In this document: positions 27,784-37,333 of the stretch, piece after piece | How the letters are laid out: each line of letters starts with the position of its first letter | How positions within the stretch are numbered: the stretch's first letter is position 1 | Source of the DNA: Bacilli bacterium | GTDB taxonomy: Bacteria; Bacillota_I; Bacilli_A; RF39; UBA660 | DNA: 64,000 nucleotides | NCBI GenBank assembly: GCA_017433415.1 | Contig: JAFRHI010000015.1 | Coordinates: 1-64,000 of the forward strand | Reading direction: 5' to 3' | Made by a program: the position numbers and the translations under genes | The notes under the pieces: model-generated | Databases searched by the model: none | Told to the model about the DNA's origin: nothing | Seen by the model: the letters and a program-made list of their open reading frames with translations, nothing else

Positions 27784-30752
27784 AAAGAAATAAGACTTTA
27801 AGAAAAGAATTATTATCCACAATAAAAATAAACATCAAAAGATATGTTTCATTAATCGCAATAATTTTTTTAGGAGTAGCATTTTATGTGGGAATGGGAA
27901 TTAATGCTAGAGTATTACAAAATACTATGTCCAAATTTTTTGATGAATATAATTACAGTGACATAATAATTTCATCAATATTTGGATTAACTAATAAAGA
28001 ATTAGAAGAATTAGAAAAATCTCTACCAGAAATAGAAAGATTAGAAGGAAAATATTATGTAGAATCAATTGTTCAATTAAAAGATACAAACAAAAAAAAT
28101 CAAGAGAAAGTAGTAGCAATTCATTCATATAACAGTAATGATAAAATAAATATTTCTGAAATTGTTTCAGGACGAAAAATTGAGAATACTAACGAGATGT
28201 TGGCTGATTTTACTTTGGCCGAATTAGGGTATAAATTGGGCGATAAAATAGAATTAAACGATGAAACAATAAATAAACAAGAATATACTATAGTTGGCTT
28301 TATCAAAAATCCTCAGTATATATCTGTTAACAAAGGTTCTAGTAATCTTCTAAATGGAAGAATAGATTATTTTGTATATATTTCTTTAGAAAACTTTGTC
28401 CAAAAAGATATGTATAATGTAGCTGAAATAACACTAAAAAATAAATACAAACCTTTTTCTGAAGAATATATTAATTACAGTGAAAGTATAAAAGAAAAGA
28501 TTACTGAAAAAGCTAATGAAATTTCAGCTGAAAGAAAAAACAATATCATCGAAGAAAAAACAAAACTATTATCTGATATAGAAAACCAGTATAATCAAAA
28601 AAAGGTTGAAGTAGAAGTCGAATTAGAAGAAGGAAGTAAAAAACTTCTTCAAGCTGAAGAAGAAATAAAAAAAGCAGAAGATAATTTAATGACTGATGAA
28701 GAAATAGATGAATTAACTTCGGCCTTAAAATTAAAACTCGACTCTCTAAAATTAGAGTTAGATGTTTTAAGACAAACAATTGACGTATCAAAAAAAAGAG
28801 ATGTTTTTAATACCAATCAAGATAATATTCATAGTTTAGAAATTAAATATAATGAATTATCAACCGAATATAATCAAACTTCATACCAATATAATGAGGC
28901 CCTTGGCTTAAAACAAAAAATGGCTGATGCCCGAGTAACAATTCCCCAAAAAAAAGAAGAATTAAAAGCTGCTAAAAAAACATATGAAGAAAGTAAAAAA
29001 ACAGCATATGAAGAATTAGATAAAAACTATAAAAAAATCCAAGAGAACAAAAGAGCATTAGAAAATTTAAAAGCATATGGTTGGAATGTTTATAACAGAA
29101 GTGATAGCTATGGCTATGGTAATTATTTAGATGACACAAAAAGAATTGATAATCTATCAAAAATACTGCCTTTAATATTCTTTATAGTTGCTTCACTAGT
29201 AACCATGACATCAGTTACAAGAATGATTCAAGAGGAAAGAAAAAAAATAGGAATACTGAAATCTCTTGGTTATAATAAAAAACAAATAAATTCCAAATAT
29301 TTTAAGTATACAATTACCGCTGCAATAATAGGTTTAACATTTGGAATAGTAGTTGGCATATTTTTATTTCCATTAGTATTTTCCAAAATATATTCAATAT
29401 TATATTTTATTCCCAAAATAGTATATGAAATACCATACAAAGAAGCATTTGTAACAAGTATATTGGCCTTTGCTTCATCAACTCTAGTTGCCTACATAAT
29501 TGTCACAAAATCAACAACAGAAATGCCAGCTATGTTAATGCATAAAAAAACATTTCAAAATTACAAAATTGCTTCGAATCCAAGTAGCATGAAAATTCTA
29601 AAAGATTTAGCACCTGAAAAACGAATTGCTTATAGGAATATTATTCTTAATCCAGGTAGAAGTTTCATGACAGCAATAGGAGTTGCTGGATGTACAGCAC
29701 TAATTGTAACTAGCTTTGGTTTTAGAAGTTCCCTTAGAAAAATAGTTGATTTACAATTTAAACACATAATTGATATGAGTGCCCAGTTCTTTTACAAACC
29801 AACATTAACACAATATGATATAAATGAAGACTATTTGGCAGTTACTGACATGTCAGAGGTAGAAAGTGCATCATTAAATAGAGTAGAATTGACTAGTGTA
29901 CATGCCAATAATAAAACATATGATGTTCGTACAATCATCCCTGAAGAAGTAGAAAAATTCAATCAAAATATTCACTTAACAAGTACAATAACAAAAGATA
30001 TGATAGATTTATCGAACTTAGATGGGGTAGTGGTAACTGAAACATTAGCAAAATCTGCTAATTTAAAGAAATCAGATATAATTACCTTTGTAGATGGTTC
30101 AAATATTAGTCATACTGCTAAAGTCAGTGATATTACTGAAAACTATGCTTATCATTACATATATATGAATAAAGATACATATAAAAAAATATATGGTTAT
30201 GAATCACTAGATAATGCTATTTATATCAAATATAAAGATGAAAACAATGATAAGAAAATAAATAATAAAATTAATAGTAGAAATATGTATTCATTTTATA
30301 ATTCAATGAGTACCACAAAAAGAGAAACAAAATTAATTTTAGGGAGATTTGATGCAATACTATATGTCATATTAATCTCTGCTGGGTTATTAGCGTTCAT
30401 TGTTTTATATAATTTTGCTAAAATTAATATCGGAGAAAGATTAACAGAAGTTGCTACACTAAAAGTATTAGGATATGATGCTGATGAAGTTAATATTTAT
30501 ATAAATTATGAAATTAGAATATTAACAATTATTGGTATATTTATTGGATTATTCTTTGGTTATTTTCTAACAAATGCTGTAATTAAAACTTGTGAAGTGG
30601 ATTCTGCTTTAACGTTTTATAAAGGAGTATCAGTAATAAGCTATATCATGGGAATAATACTAACAATCCTATTTTCTATAATAATTAATAAATTTGTAAA
30701 AAAAGATTTAAAAAAGATTAGTATGACAGAATCATTAAAAGAAGCTGACTAA
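27777..30752 (+). CDS. FtsX-family ABC transporter permease with coiled coil
   Basis: 991 residues. One membrane helix at the N-terminus (YVSLIAIIFLGVAFYVG), a periplasmic-type MacB domain, a Glu/Lys-rich coiled coil (about residues 245-430), an FtsX domain with three helices (about 460-610), a second MacB-like domain, and a second FtsX domain (about 855-980). Both FtsX units carry the ERKKIGILKSLGY / ERLTEVATLKVLGY signature. Large two-FtsX permeases are common in gut Firmicutes. ATG 27777 overlaps the ATPase stop. Substrate unknown. Confidence 0.9.
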   Translation: MVKRNKTLRKELLSTIKINIKRYVSLIAIIFLGVAFYVGMGINARVLQNTMSKFFDEYNYSDIIISSIFGLTNKELEELEKSLPEIERLEGKYYVESIVQLKDTNKKNQEKVVAIHSYNSNDKINISEIVSGRKIENTNEMLADFTLAELGYKLGDKIELNDETINKQEYTIVGFIKNPQYISVNKGSSNLLNGRIDYFVYISLENFVQKDMYNVAEITLKNKYKPFSEEYINYSESIKEKITEKANEISAERKNNIIEEKTKLLSDIENQYNQKKVEVEVELEEGSKKLLQAEEEIKKAEDNLMTDEEIDELTSALKLKLDSLKLELDVLRQTIDVSKKRDVFNTNQDNIHSLEIKYNELSTEYNQTSYQYNEALGLKQKMADARVTIPQKKEELKAAKKTYEESKKTAYEELDKNYKKIQENKRALENLKAYGWNVYNRSDSYGYGNYLDDTKRIDNLSKILPLIFFIVASLVTMTSVTRMIQEERKKIGILKSLGYNKKQINSKYFKYTITAAIIGLTFGIVVGIFLFPLVFSKIYSILYFIPKIVYEIPYKEAFVTSILAFASSTLVAYIIVTKSTTEMPAMLMHKKTFQNYKIASNPSSMKILKDLAPEKRIAYRNIILNPGRSFMTAIGVAGCTALIVTSFGFRSSLRKIVDLQFKHIIDMSAQFFYKPTLTQYDINEDYLAVTDMSEVESASLNRVELTSVHANNKTYDVRTIIPEEVEKFNQNIHLTSTITKDMIDLSNLDGVVVTETLAKSANLKKSDIITFVDGSNISHTAKVSDITENYAYHYIYMNKDTYKKIYGYESLDNAIYIKYKDENNDKKINNKINSRNMYSFYNSMSTTKRETKLILGRFDAILYVILISAGLLAFIVLYNFAKINIGERLTEVATLKVLGYDADEVNIYINYEIRILTIIGIFIGLFFGYFLTNAVIKTCEVDSALTFYKGVSVISYIMGIILTILFSIIINKFVKKDLKKISMTESLKEAD

Positions 30753-30768
30753 AAGGAAGGTAATATGA

Positions 30769-31641
30769 ATGAGTAGAATTGAGAATAAAACAACTAAAAG
30801 TATAATAAATATTATAATTCTAACAATAGGGACACTAATAGCTGCATTCTCTTTAGAATGCTTCTTAATACCCAATACCATTCTTGATGGTGGAATAACA
30901 GGTGTTTCAATTATTATCTATAAACTATTCAAGATTCCTTTAAGTATACTTGTTATTACATTAAATATACCATTTGTATATATTGGCTATAAGAACTTAG
31001 GAAAAAGATTTTTAGCAAGAACTATATATTCTATGGTGTGTTTTGCAATATTTTTATCATTCTTTGAAATGTTTGATCCATTTACTGAGGAAATATTACT
31101 TGCCACAGTCTTTGGTGGTGCTATCTTAGGTATGGGAGTAGGTTTAGTAATTCATTTTGGTGGTTGTGTAGATGGTACAGAAAGTGTTGCTATAGTTATC
31201 AGTAAAAAAACAAACTTAAGCGTAGGACAAGTAGTCTTAGTATTCAATTTAGTAATATATACTGCTGCTGGTTTCATATTTGGTTTTGATAGAGCCATGT
31301 ATTCATTACTTACATATTTTATAACTTTTAAAGTAATAGACTTTGTTTCAGAAGGCCTTGAGCAAGCAAAGGCAGCCATGATAATAACTGAAAAAGGAAC
31401 GTCTTTATCTTCTGAAATATATAAACGGCTAGGTAGAACCACCACTACAATTAAAGGAAAGGGCTTAATCAGTGGAGAAAAAGAAGTACTTTACTGTGTT
31501 TTGACAAGAATTGAAATATATGAATTAAAACACATTGTCGAAGAAATGGATAAAAGTGCCTTTATAACTATTTTAGATGTATCAGATATTATAGGTAATC
31601 ATATAAAATCTAAAAATAAAATACGGAAATTAAAAAATTAA
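30769..31641 (+). CDS. YitT family membrane protein (DUF161-DUF2179)
   Basis: 290 residues. Five or six membrane helices over residues 12-190 with the family-typical IPNTILDGGITGVS and GGCVDGTESVAI, then a cytoplasmic DUF2179 domain (about 205-285, AMIITEKG, TIKGKGLISGEKEVLYCVL). The family's transport role is unproven. ATG 30769 follows AAGGAAGG; an ATG four bases upstream hits TAG at once. 16 nt after the permease, likely the same operon. Confidence 0.9.
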   Translation: MSRIENKTTKSIINIIILTIGTLIAAFSLECFLIPNTILDGGITGVSIIIYKLFKIPLSILVITLNIPFVYIGYKNLGKRFLARTIYSMVCFAIFLSFFEMFDPFTEEILLATVFGGAILGMGVGLVIHFGGCVDGTESVAIVISKKTNLSVGQVVLVFNLVIYTAAGFIFGFDRAMYSLLTYFITFKVIDFVSEGLEQAKAAMIITEKGTSLSSEIYKRLGRTTTTIKGKGLISGEKEVLYCVLTRIEIYELKHIVEEMDKSAFITILDVSDIIGNHIKSKNKIRKLKN

Positions 31642-31643
31642 CG

Positions 31644-31685
31644 AAATAAATATACTTTTTTCTAAGGATAAAAGTATATTTATTT
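31644..31685 (+). terminator. Long intrinsic terminator hairpin
   Basis: Perfect 16-bp inverted repeat (AAATAAATATACTTTT and its complement) around a 10-nt loop, followed by TTTT. It ends the ABC/yitT operon. Confidence 0.75.
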
Positions 31686-31781
31686 TGAAATAAAAAGATT
31701 TATGTAAAATAGAAAAATATTTTATCTAAAATTGTCTAATTAATGTTATAGTAGTAATGTAGGTTAAAAAGGAGTGAGTTT

Positions 31782-32891
31782 ATGAATGGTCGCAAGTTGA
31801 AGTTGTTAGTCATGCCTAATTGTTATGAATTAGGAGAAAAAGTTGACAAAGAATTAAAGAAGTTAAATAAAACAGAGGAAAATTTCCTAATTGATTTTAA
31901 ACCAGATCGCTTTAGTAATGGAGAAGGAAAAGTTAGAATTAATGAAAATGTTAATAATACAGATTTATATATTCTAAGTGATGTTGGTAATTATGACATA
32001 ACATATAATTATCATGGAAGAGATCATCATATGGCTCCTGATGAACACTTTGAAGACATTAAAAGATCTATAGGGGCTATTAGTGGACATGCGGCTAAAA
32101 TAAATGTTGTTATGCCTCTTTTGTATGAATCACGTCAGCATAAAAGGAGAGGAAATGAGTCACTAGATTGTGCAATTTCTCTTCAAGAATTAGAAAGTAT
32201 GGGTGTTAAGAATATCATCACCTTTGATGCACATGACCCTAGTATTTGTAATGCAATTCCTAGACTTCAATTTGAAAATTTTTATCCAACACATAGAATA
32301 TTAGAAGAAATAATTGATAAAGAAGAAATAAAAGACCTATTAGTAATTTCACCAGATATGGGGGCAATGGAAAGAGCTAGATATTATGCAGATATGTTAG
32401 GTGTTGATGTCGGAGTATTCTATAAAAGACGTGACCTAAGTAAAGTAGTAAATGGTAAAAATCCTATTGTTGAACACATGTACATGGGTGCTAACCCCGA
32501 AGGAAAAGATGTAATGATTGTTGATGATATGATCGCAAGCGGTGGCTCAATTCTAGAAGTTGCCAAGTCTTTGAAAGAAAAAGGCGTTGGTAAAATTTAT
32601 TTAATCGCAACATTCTCTTTATTTACAGAAGGAATAGATAACTTTAATGAAGCATATGAGAACAAACTATTCCATAAAATTTATTCAACAAATTTAACCT
32701 ATGTACCAGAAGAAATAAAAGAAAAAGAATGGTATCAAGATGTTGATTGTTCAAGATACCTTGCTAAAATTATAAACACATTTAATAAACATGGAGATAT
32801 AGAAGAACTTTGGAATGGTAAAAAGAAAATCATAAATAAAATAAAAAAGAAAAAAGAAGAAGAAGAAAAACAATTACAATTAGATATATAA
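31782..32891 (+). CDS. prs: Ribose-phosphate pyrophosphokinase, long form
   Basis: Makes PRPP from ribose 5-phosphate and ATP for nucleotide synthesis. 369 residues, against ~315 for classical Prs. Visible motifs: DRFSNGEGKVRI (N-terminal ATP site), SPDMGAMERARYY, the flexible loop FYKRRDLSK, and the PRPP loop MIVDDMIASGGS. The extra length is partly an insertion at YHGRDHHMAPDEH and a lysine/glutamate tail of ~40 residues. It matches the divergent PRPP synthetases of gut Firmicutes. AAAGGAGTGAG site. Confidence 0.9.
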   Translation: MNGRKLKLLVMPNCYELGEKVDKELKKLNKTEENFLIDFKPDRFSNGEGKVRINENVNNTDLYILSDVGNYDITYNYHGRDHHMAPDEHFEDIKRSIGAISGHAAKINVVMPLLYESRQHKRRGNESLDCAISLQELESMGVKNIITFDAHDPSICNAIPRLQFENFYPTHRILEEIIDKEEIKDLLVISPDMGAMERARYYADMLGVDVGVFYKRRDLSKVVNGKNPIVEHMYMGANPEGKDVMIVDDMIASGGSILEVAKSLKEKGVGKIYLIATFSLFTEGIDNFNEAYENKLFHKIYSTNLTYVPEEIKEKEWYQDVDCSRYLAKIINTFNKHGDIEELWNGKKKIINKIKKKKEEEEKQLQLDI

Positions 32892-32900
32892 GGAGAAAAT

Positions 32901-33368
32901 ATGCAACAACTTATAAAAAAATTACAAGAATTAAATAAAACCATCTCGACTATGGAATCATGTCTTGGTGGTGGTTTGGCAAATGAAATAACAAATATCG
33001 AAGGTGCTAGTGAAGTTTATAAGTTTAGTGCTATTACATACTCTAATGAGTTTAAGATAAAGATGGGAGTATCCAAAGAAATAATAGAAAAATATAGTGT
33101 CTATAGTATTGAAACAGCTGATGAAATGAGCTTAAAAATATCTAAATATACTAATAGTAATTATGGAGTAGGTATAACTGGTAAATTAAATAGAATAGAC
33201 CCAGCAAATCCTCATGGAGAAAATAATATTGTTTTTATAAGTATTTATGATAATGACAATGAAAAATTTTATCATGATGAAATAAGAGTCAATAAACCTA
33301 GTCGCAAAGAAAATAAAAAAATAATTATCGAAAGAGTAAAAGAAATGCTACAAACTATTGTTAAGTAG
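32901..33368 (+). CDS. CinA C-terminal domain (PncC-like) protein
   Basis: 155 residues, the stand-alone size of nicotinamide-nucleotide amidohydrolase. Motifs STMESCLGGGLANEIT near the N-terminus and GVGITGKLNR near residue 95 match the CinA-C family, which deamidates NMN. The Leu in ESCLGG replaces the usual Thr. It begins 9 nt after prs with AAGGAG, likely in operon; both concern pyridine/nucleotide supply. Confidence 0.8.
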   Translation: MQQLIKKLQELNKTISTMESCLGGGLANEITNIEGASEVYKFSAITYSNEFKIKMGVSKEIIEKYSVYSIETADEMSLKISKYTNSNYGVGITGKLNRIDPANPHGENNIVFISIYDNDNEKFYHDEIRVNKPSRKENKKIIIERVKEMLQTIVK

Positions 33369-33385
33369 TATTTTTTTTTACTGCA

Positions 33386-33394
33386 TGCTATAAT
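33386..33394 (+). promoter_or_regulatory. Extended -10 promoter element
   Basis: TGCTATAAT (TATAAT 33389-33394). A T9 tract just upstream (33372-33380) may also end the cinA transcript. No clear -35. Confidence 0.5.
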
Positions 33395-33420
33395 AAATTC
33401 AATTTAGAAGGAGTGATACT

Positions 33421-33933
33421 GTGATTGGTATAGTAAATAATCCATTAGAATCGTTTATCATAACTGAAGAAATAAGAAAAATATATCCAAAATGCAATAT
33501 TTATATTTGCAATATAGAAAAAATAAATCAAGCAATTGAAAAGCTAAAAGCTCAGGGCTGTAAAATAATTATTGTACCAGCAAACAGTATAATATCTAAA
33601 TTACGCAAAATTCATAAAGAAATAGTATTACTACCAATACCAGTTATTAATAAAAAAGAATTATTTCTTTTGGATAATAATGATTTAATTAATGAAGTTG
33701 TTAAGGGCAATATTAAAAAAATTGAAAAAATACTTAAACAAATAAAAATAGAAAAAACTAAGTCAATTTTAATAAATGATCCAAAACTATTATTAATAAA
33801 AGAATATTTATATTCTATATTTTCCAATAAAATAATAACATCAATCGATTATCTAATGATTGAAATAAAAAAAACAATAATTGAACAAAAAATCAATTGT
33901 GGAAACAAAAAAATTACTATTACAATATATTAG
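33421..33933 (+). CDS. Glutamate racemase-like protein lacking catalytic residues
   Basis: 170 residues, from GTG 33421 after AAGGAGTGAT. The N-terminal half parallels MurI (IGIVNNPLESFIITEEIRKI; then AIEKLKAQGCKIIIVPANS). In MurI these read FDSG...LTVL and ACNT; here the Asp is Asn and the Cys is Ala. The second catalytic Cys (GCTH) is absent too, and the protein is ~90 residues shorter. It should not racemise glutamate. It may be a structural or regulatory remnant. It could also be an unrelated Rossmann protein; the resemblance is moderate. Confidence 0.5.
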   Translation: MIGIVNNPLESFIITEEIRKIYPKCNIYICNIEKINQAIEKLKAQGCKIIIVPANSIISKLRKIHKEIVLLPIPVINKKELFLLDNNDLINEVVKGNIKKIEKILKQIKIEKTKSILINDPKLLLIKEYLYSIFSNKIITSIDYLMIEIKKTIIEQKINCGNKKITITIY

Positions 33934-33996
33934 TAAAGTTAAAAAATTTTTATTTAGTTATAATATAAAAAGAGTTATAATAAAACTGGTGATATT

Positions 33997-34593
33997 ATGA
34001 AGATAAAAGATACAATTTTTTATAAAATAATAAGACCATTAGTAACTTTATATATTAAATTTTTTTATCGGCCAACCGTAATAGGAATAGAAAACATTCC
34101 TAAAACAGGAAGAGTAGTTTTAGCCGGAAATCATACTAAGTGGCTAGATCCCGTAATGTTAGTAGGAATAACTAAACGTCAAATTCATTTTTTAACTAAA
34201 GATGAATTGTTTCATGGTGTAACAAAACCAATAATTAAAGCAATGGGATGCATTCCAGTTAATCGTAAAATTCATGACCAAGACGCTTTACATAAAACAT
34301 ATGAATTTTTAAGTAAAGATTTATGTATTGGTATATTTCCAGAAGGGACAATTAATAGGACTAAAGATGTTATTATGCCATTCAAATTTGGCGCTGTAAA
34401 AGCATCTAATAAGACTAACGCTCCATTAGTTCTATTTATAATAACTGGTGAATATAAATTATTTAGGAGAACAATAAAAATTGAATTTTTAAAACCCCTA
34501 AGTATAAGCTCTGATTTGGAAAAAGAGAATAATAGAATAATGGAAATAGTAAAAGATAAACTAATTAGTGGAGGTAAAAAATATGAAAAATAG
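33997..34593 (+). CDS. plsC: 1-acyl-sn-glycerol-3-phosphate acyltransferase (PlsC-like)
   Basis: Transfers a second acyl chain to lysophosphatidate in phospholipid synthesis. 198 residues. The HX4D block is NHTKWLD, and FPEGTINRTKD is block III. One hydrophobic N-terminal segment holds it at the inner membrane face. GGTGATATT upstream. The 3' end overlaps a second plsC-like gene by 11 nt. Confidence 0.88.
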   Translation: MKIKDTIFYKIIRPLVTLYIKFFYRPTVIGIENIPKTGRVVLAGNHTKWLDPVMLVGITKRQIHFLTKDELFHGVTKPIIKAMGCIPVNRKIHDQDALHKTYEFLSKDLCIGIFPEGTINRTKDVIMPFKFGAVKASNKTNAPLVLFIITGEYKLFRRTIKIEFLKPLSISSDLEKENNRIMEIVKDKLISGGKKYEK

Positions 34594-35404
34594 ACTTCCT
34601 GTTTACACTATATTTCGTGCCTTGTTAAGTTGGATATATAAATTATGGTATAATCCGACAATAATTGGTTCAGAAAACATTCCTGATTCTGGAAAGTGTA
34701 TAATTGCAAGCAATCATATCCATATATTAGATCAATGTAATCTTATTATTAAAACCAAAAGATACATCCGTTATATGGCCAAAAAAGAATATTTTGAAGG
34801 ACCTTTTTCTTGGTTTTTTAAAGGAGTTGGATGTATTTGTGTTAAAAGAGATCATCAAGATGATGAAGCAATAAATACAGCAAAATACCTTTTGCTTGAA
34901 AACCAATGTCTAGGAATATTTCCTGAAGGAACAAGAAATAATTTAAAAGAAGAAAAAATAAAAGAGTTATTTGAAAAGTATTTATCAGATACTAATTATT
35001 CAGAATTTTTAAAAAAAGCCAAGACAATTAAATTGTCTCAAATAAATTATCTAGAAGAATTATATAGTAAAGAAATAATAACAAAAGACGAATTAAAAAA
35101 TAATATTACTAAAGTAGATTTATTTCTAAAAGAACTAGTCAAAGAACAGAAAATATCAGATAATGATTATTATGATAATTTATTATTACCACTTAAACGA
35201 GGAACTATAAAACTAGCCTATGAAACAAATAGTAAGATAATACCCGTCGCTGTAACAGGTAATTATAAATTTAGAAGTAAGGATTTAACTATAAGAATAG
35301 GTAAACCATTTAATGTAGAAGAAAATAAAGAAAAAGCCAATGCCCAACTACGAAAAGAGATTACCAATCTTCTAAAAGAAAATCTAAATAATAGTGGTAA
35401 ATAG
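34583..35404 (+). CDS. Second PlsC-like acyltransferase with internal insertion
   Basis: 273 residues. HX4D is H45-D50 (NHIHILD) and FPEGTRNN is at 113-120. About 80 extra residues (120-200) are inserted before the next core strand (LPLKRGTIKLAYETN). The insert is helical and contains LEELYSKEIITKDEL, a SHOCT-like pattern. ATG 34583 follows GGAGGT; an in-frame GTG at 34568 is upstream of that site. It is translationally coupled to the first copy and so may act in the same step or on another lysolipid. Confidence 0.82.
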   Translation: MKNRLPVYTIFRALLSWIYKLWYNPTIIGSENIPDSGKCIIASNHIHILDQCNLIIKTKRYIRYMAKKEYFEGPFSWFFKGVGCICVKRDHQDDEAINTAKYLLLENQCLGIFPEGTRNNLKEEKIKELFEKYLSDTNYSEFLKKAKTIKLSQINYLEELYSKEIITKDELKNNITKVDLFLKELVKEQKISDNDYYDNLLLPLKRGTIKLAYETNSKIIPVAVTGNYKFRSKDLTIRIGKPFNVEENKEKANAQLRKEITNLLKENLNNSGK

Positions 35405-35414
35405 TGTAAAATTG

Positions 35415-35445
35415 AGAAGCTAACTATTTATAGCTTCTTTTTTTG
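35415..35445 (+). terminator. Intrinsic terminator
   Basis: Perfect 8-bp stem AGAAGCTA / TAGCTTCT, 8-nt loop, T-run. Confidence 0.8.
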
Positions 35446-35469
35446 TGCTATCATTAAAGTGGTGATGTT

Positions 35470-36285
35470 ATGGCAAAAAATGAATTTGATAAAGATATAA
35501 ATTATCGCTTATATAGAAGTGTAAAAGAATTATTACACCCAACAATTTCAAAGAAAAACATAAGTGAATATAAGATAATAATAAAAGAAGATTTATTACC
35601 AGTATATGTCTATTATCCTAAAAAAATAAGTAATATAAATACAGTATTTATATATATTCATGGTGATAGTAAAATAACTGATTGTGAAAACAAATATCCA
35701 AGTATTTGTAGTAAGTTAGCTATAAAGACAGATAGTATTATTATGGCAATCGATTATAATTTAAAAAAAGATTATGAAAAAACATATTCAGAAATTTATA
35801 AAACAGTTAAACATATTTATAATGAATTAAATGATACAGATGAAAATATTAGTATAGTATTAGCTGGAGATTCAACTGGGTGTAATATAATTAATGGTAT
35901 TAATTACTTAAATAGTAATGAAATAAGTATTCCTATAGAAATCCTTTTCTATCCAGTTTTAAGTACAAAAAAAGTATCAGTTCCTTCTGAACATGAAATG
36001 TTTAATCCAAGATTATTGTTGGATATAGAGGAATATTTTAAAAAATTATCCAAAGAAAATCAACAACATTCTGAAATGTTAAATTACACTGGCGACATAC
36101 CAAAAACTTTAATCATTGTCGGTAATGTAGATCCTCTAAATAGTACAATTAAAGAATATTCAAATAAACATTCCAATGTAGAATTAGTTGAAATAGTTTT
36201 TGCTTCACACGGGTTTTTAAAAAATCCTGATAAAGAAACAGAAAATGATGTTTATAATGCTATAAATAAATTTTTAAATAAATAA
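35470..36285 (+). CDS. Alpha/beta hydrolase, HSL-like
   Basis: 271 residues, cytoplasmic. The nucleophile elbow is GDSTG (in VLAGDSTGCN), the oxyanion side IYIHGDSK, the acid is likely Asp in GNVDPL and the base His in SHGFL. The layout matches carboxylesterase/hormone-sensitive-lipase type enzymes. It lies after lipid acyltransferases, so an ester or lipid substrate is plausible but not shown. GTGGTGATG upstream. Confidence 0.8.
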   Translation: MAKNEFDKDINYRLYRSVKELLHPTISKKNISEYKIIIKEDLLPVYVYYPKKISNINTVFIYIHGDSKITDCENKYPSICSKLAIKTDSIIMAIDYNLKKDYEKTYSEIYKTVKHIYNELNDTDENISIVLAGDSTGCNIINGINYLNSNEISIPIEILFYPVLSTKKVSVPSEHEMFNPRLLLDIEEYFKKLSKENQQHSEMLNYTGDIPKTLIIVGNVDPLNSTIKEYSNKHSNVELVEIVFASHGFLKNPDKETENDVYNAINKFLNK

Positions 36286-36314
36286 ATATGTGATATAATT
36301 TTAGTGGTGATATT

Positions 36315-36833
36315 ATGGAAAAGACAAAAACAAAAAAAGAAATAGTTCAGATGCTTTTAAGAAATAGTGAACTTAATTCTAAAGATGAAAAAGAATTGAT
36401 TGATTTATTAATTGATCAGCCAATTAGTATTGATGTAGACAAGCAAGAAGAAGCTAAAATGACATTTGGTGATAGAGTTGCTGATAGAGTTAGTGAAATA
36501 GCTGGTTCTTGGGGATTTATTTTAGGATTTACATTATTTTTAGTAGCTTGGGTTGTCCTAAATGCCATTATTTTGACAGATGAAAGTGCTATGGATCCCT
36601 TTCCATTTATTTTATTAAATCTTGTTTTATCATGTATAGCTGCTCTTCAAGCACCAATAATCATGATGAGTCAAAATCGTCAAGCAGCTAAAGATAGTTT
36701 ACGAAATCAAAATGATTATCGAACTGATTTAAAAAGTGAAATAATTCTTGAAGCATTACATGATCAAATAGAAGTGCTTATTAAAAATCAAGAGAAAATA
36801 ATGCAAAAACTGGAGGAAAAAGATGAAAAATAA
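36315..36833 (+). CDS. DUF1003 membrane protein
   Basis: 172 residues. Two membrane helices (about 60-80 and 92-115) with the family-typical FPFILLNLVLSCIAALQAPIIMMSQNRQ and a following DYRTDLKSE. Helical, charged ends face the cytoplasm. The family has no known biochemical role. Overlaps the next gene by 11 nt. Confidence 0.85.
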   Translation: MEKTKTKKEIVQMLLRNSELNSKDEKELIDLLIDQPISIDVDKQEEAKMTFGDRVADRVSEIAGSWGFILGFTLFLVAWVVLNAIILTDESAMDPFPFILLNLVLSCIAALQAPIIMMSQNRQAAKDSLRNQNDYRTDLKSEIILEALHDQIEVLIKNQEKIMQKLEEKDEK

Positions 36834-37323
36834 AGTATTAATAGCTTTAGTTATCCTATTCCTAGTTTGTGGATGTAGTAGTAAAGAAAAAGTAGAAATA
36901 AGTGGTGAAAAAATAAATACTAATAAAATGGGACATAAACATTGTGTTAGAAATGCAACTGCAGGTAGTGGTGTAACTGCTGATTTAGAATATGAAGTTT
37001 ATTATACAGGTGATACTTTGAATTTGCTTCAAGCTACAGAAAAGGTGCTTTCTACAAGTAACGAAACACTAGATAAATATGAAAATGCCTATAGAAGTAT
37101 TCATGAGCATTACAAAGGATTAGACAACTATGAAGCAGAAGTTGTTAGAACTGAAACAACAGTAACTTCAACAGTAAATATTAATTATGATAAAATAGAT
37201 ATTGATGAATTAATTGCTATTGAAGGTGCAGAAGATAATATTTTTGATGATAAAGTCCCTAAATTGTCTAAATGGTTAGAACTTGCTAAAAAAGTAGGGG
37301 CAACATGCGAAGAAGTTGAATAA
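36823..37323 (+). CDS. Lipoprotein, YehR/DUF1307-like
   Basis: 166 residues. Signal peptide with lipobox FLVCGC; C18 would be lipid-modified. The mature part has a single alpha/beta domain with conserved order EVYYTGDTLN, and YDKIDIDEL near the end, as in DUF1307 lipoproteins. Function unknown. Its stop codon is 10 nt upstream of a tRNA gene. Confidence 0.75.
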   Translation: MKNKVLIALVILFLVCGCSSKEKVEISGEKINTNKMGHKHCVRNATAGSGVTADLEYEVYYTGDTLNLLQATEKVLSTSNETLDKYENAYRSIHEHYKGLDNYEAEVVRTETTVTSTVNINYDKIDIDELIAIEGAEDNIFDDKVPKLSKWLELAKKVGATCEEVE

Positions 37324-37333
37324 CTTCTTATTT

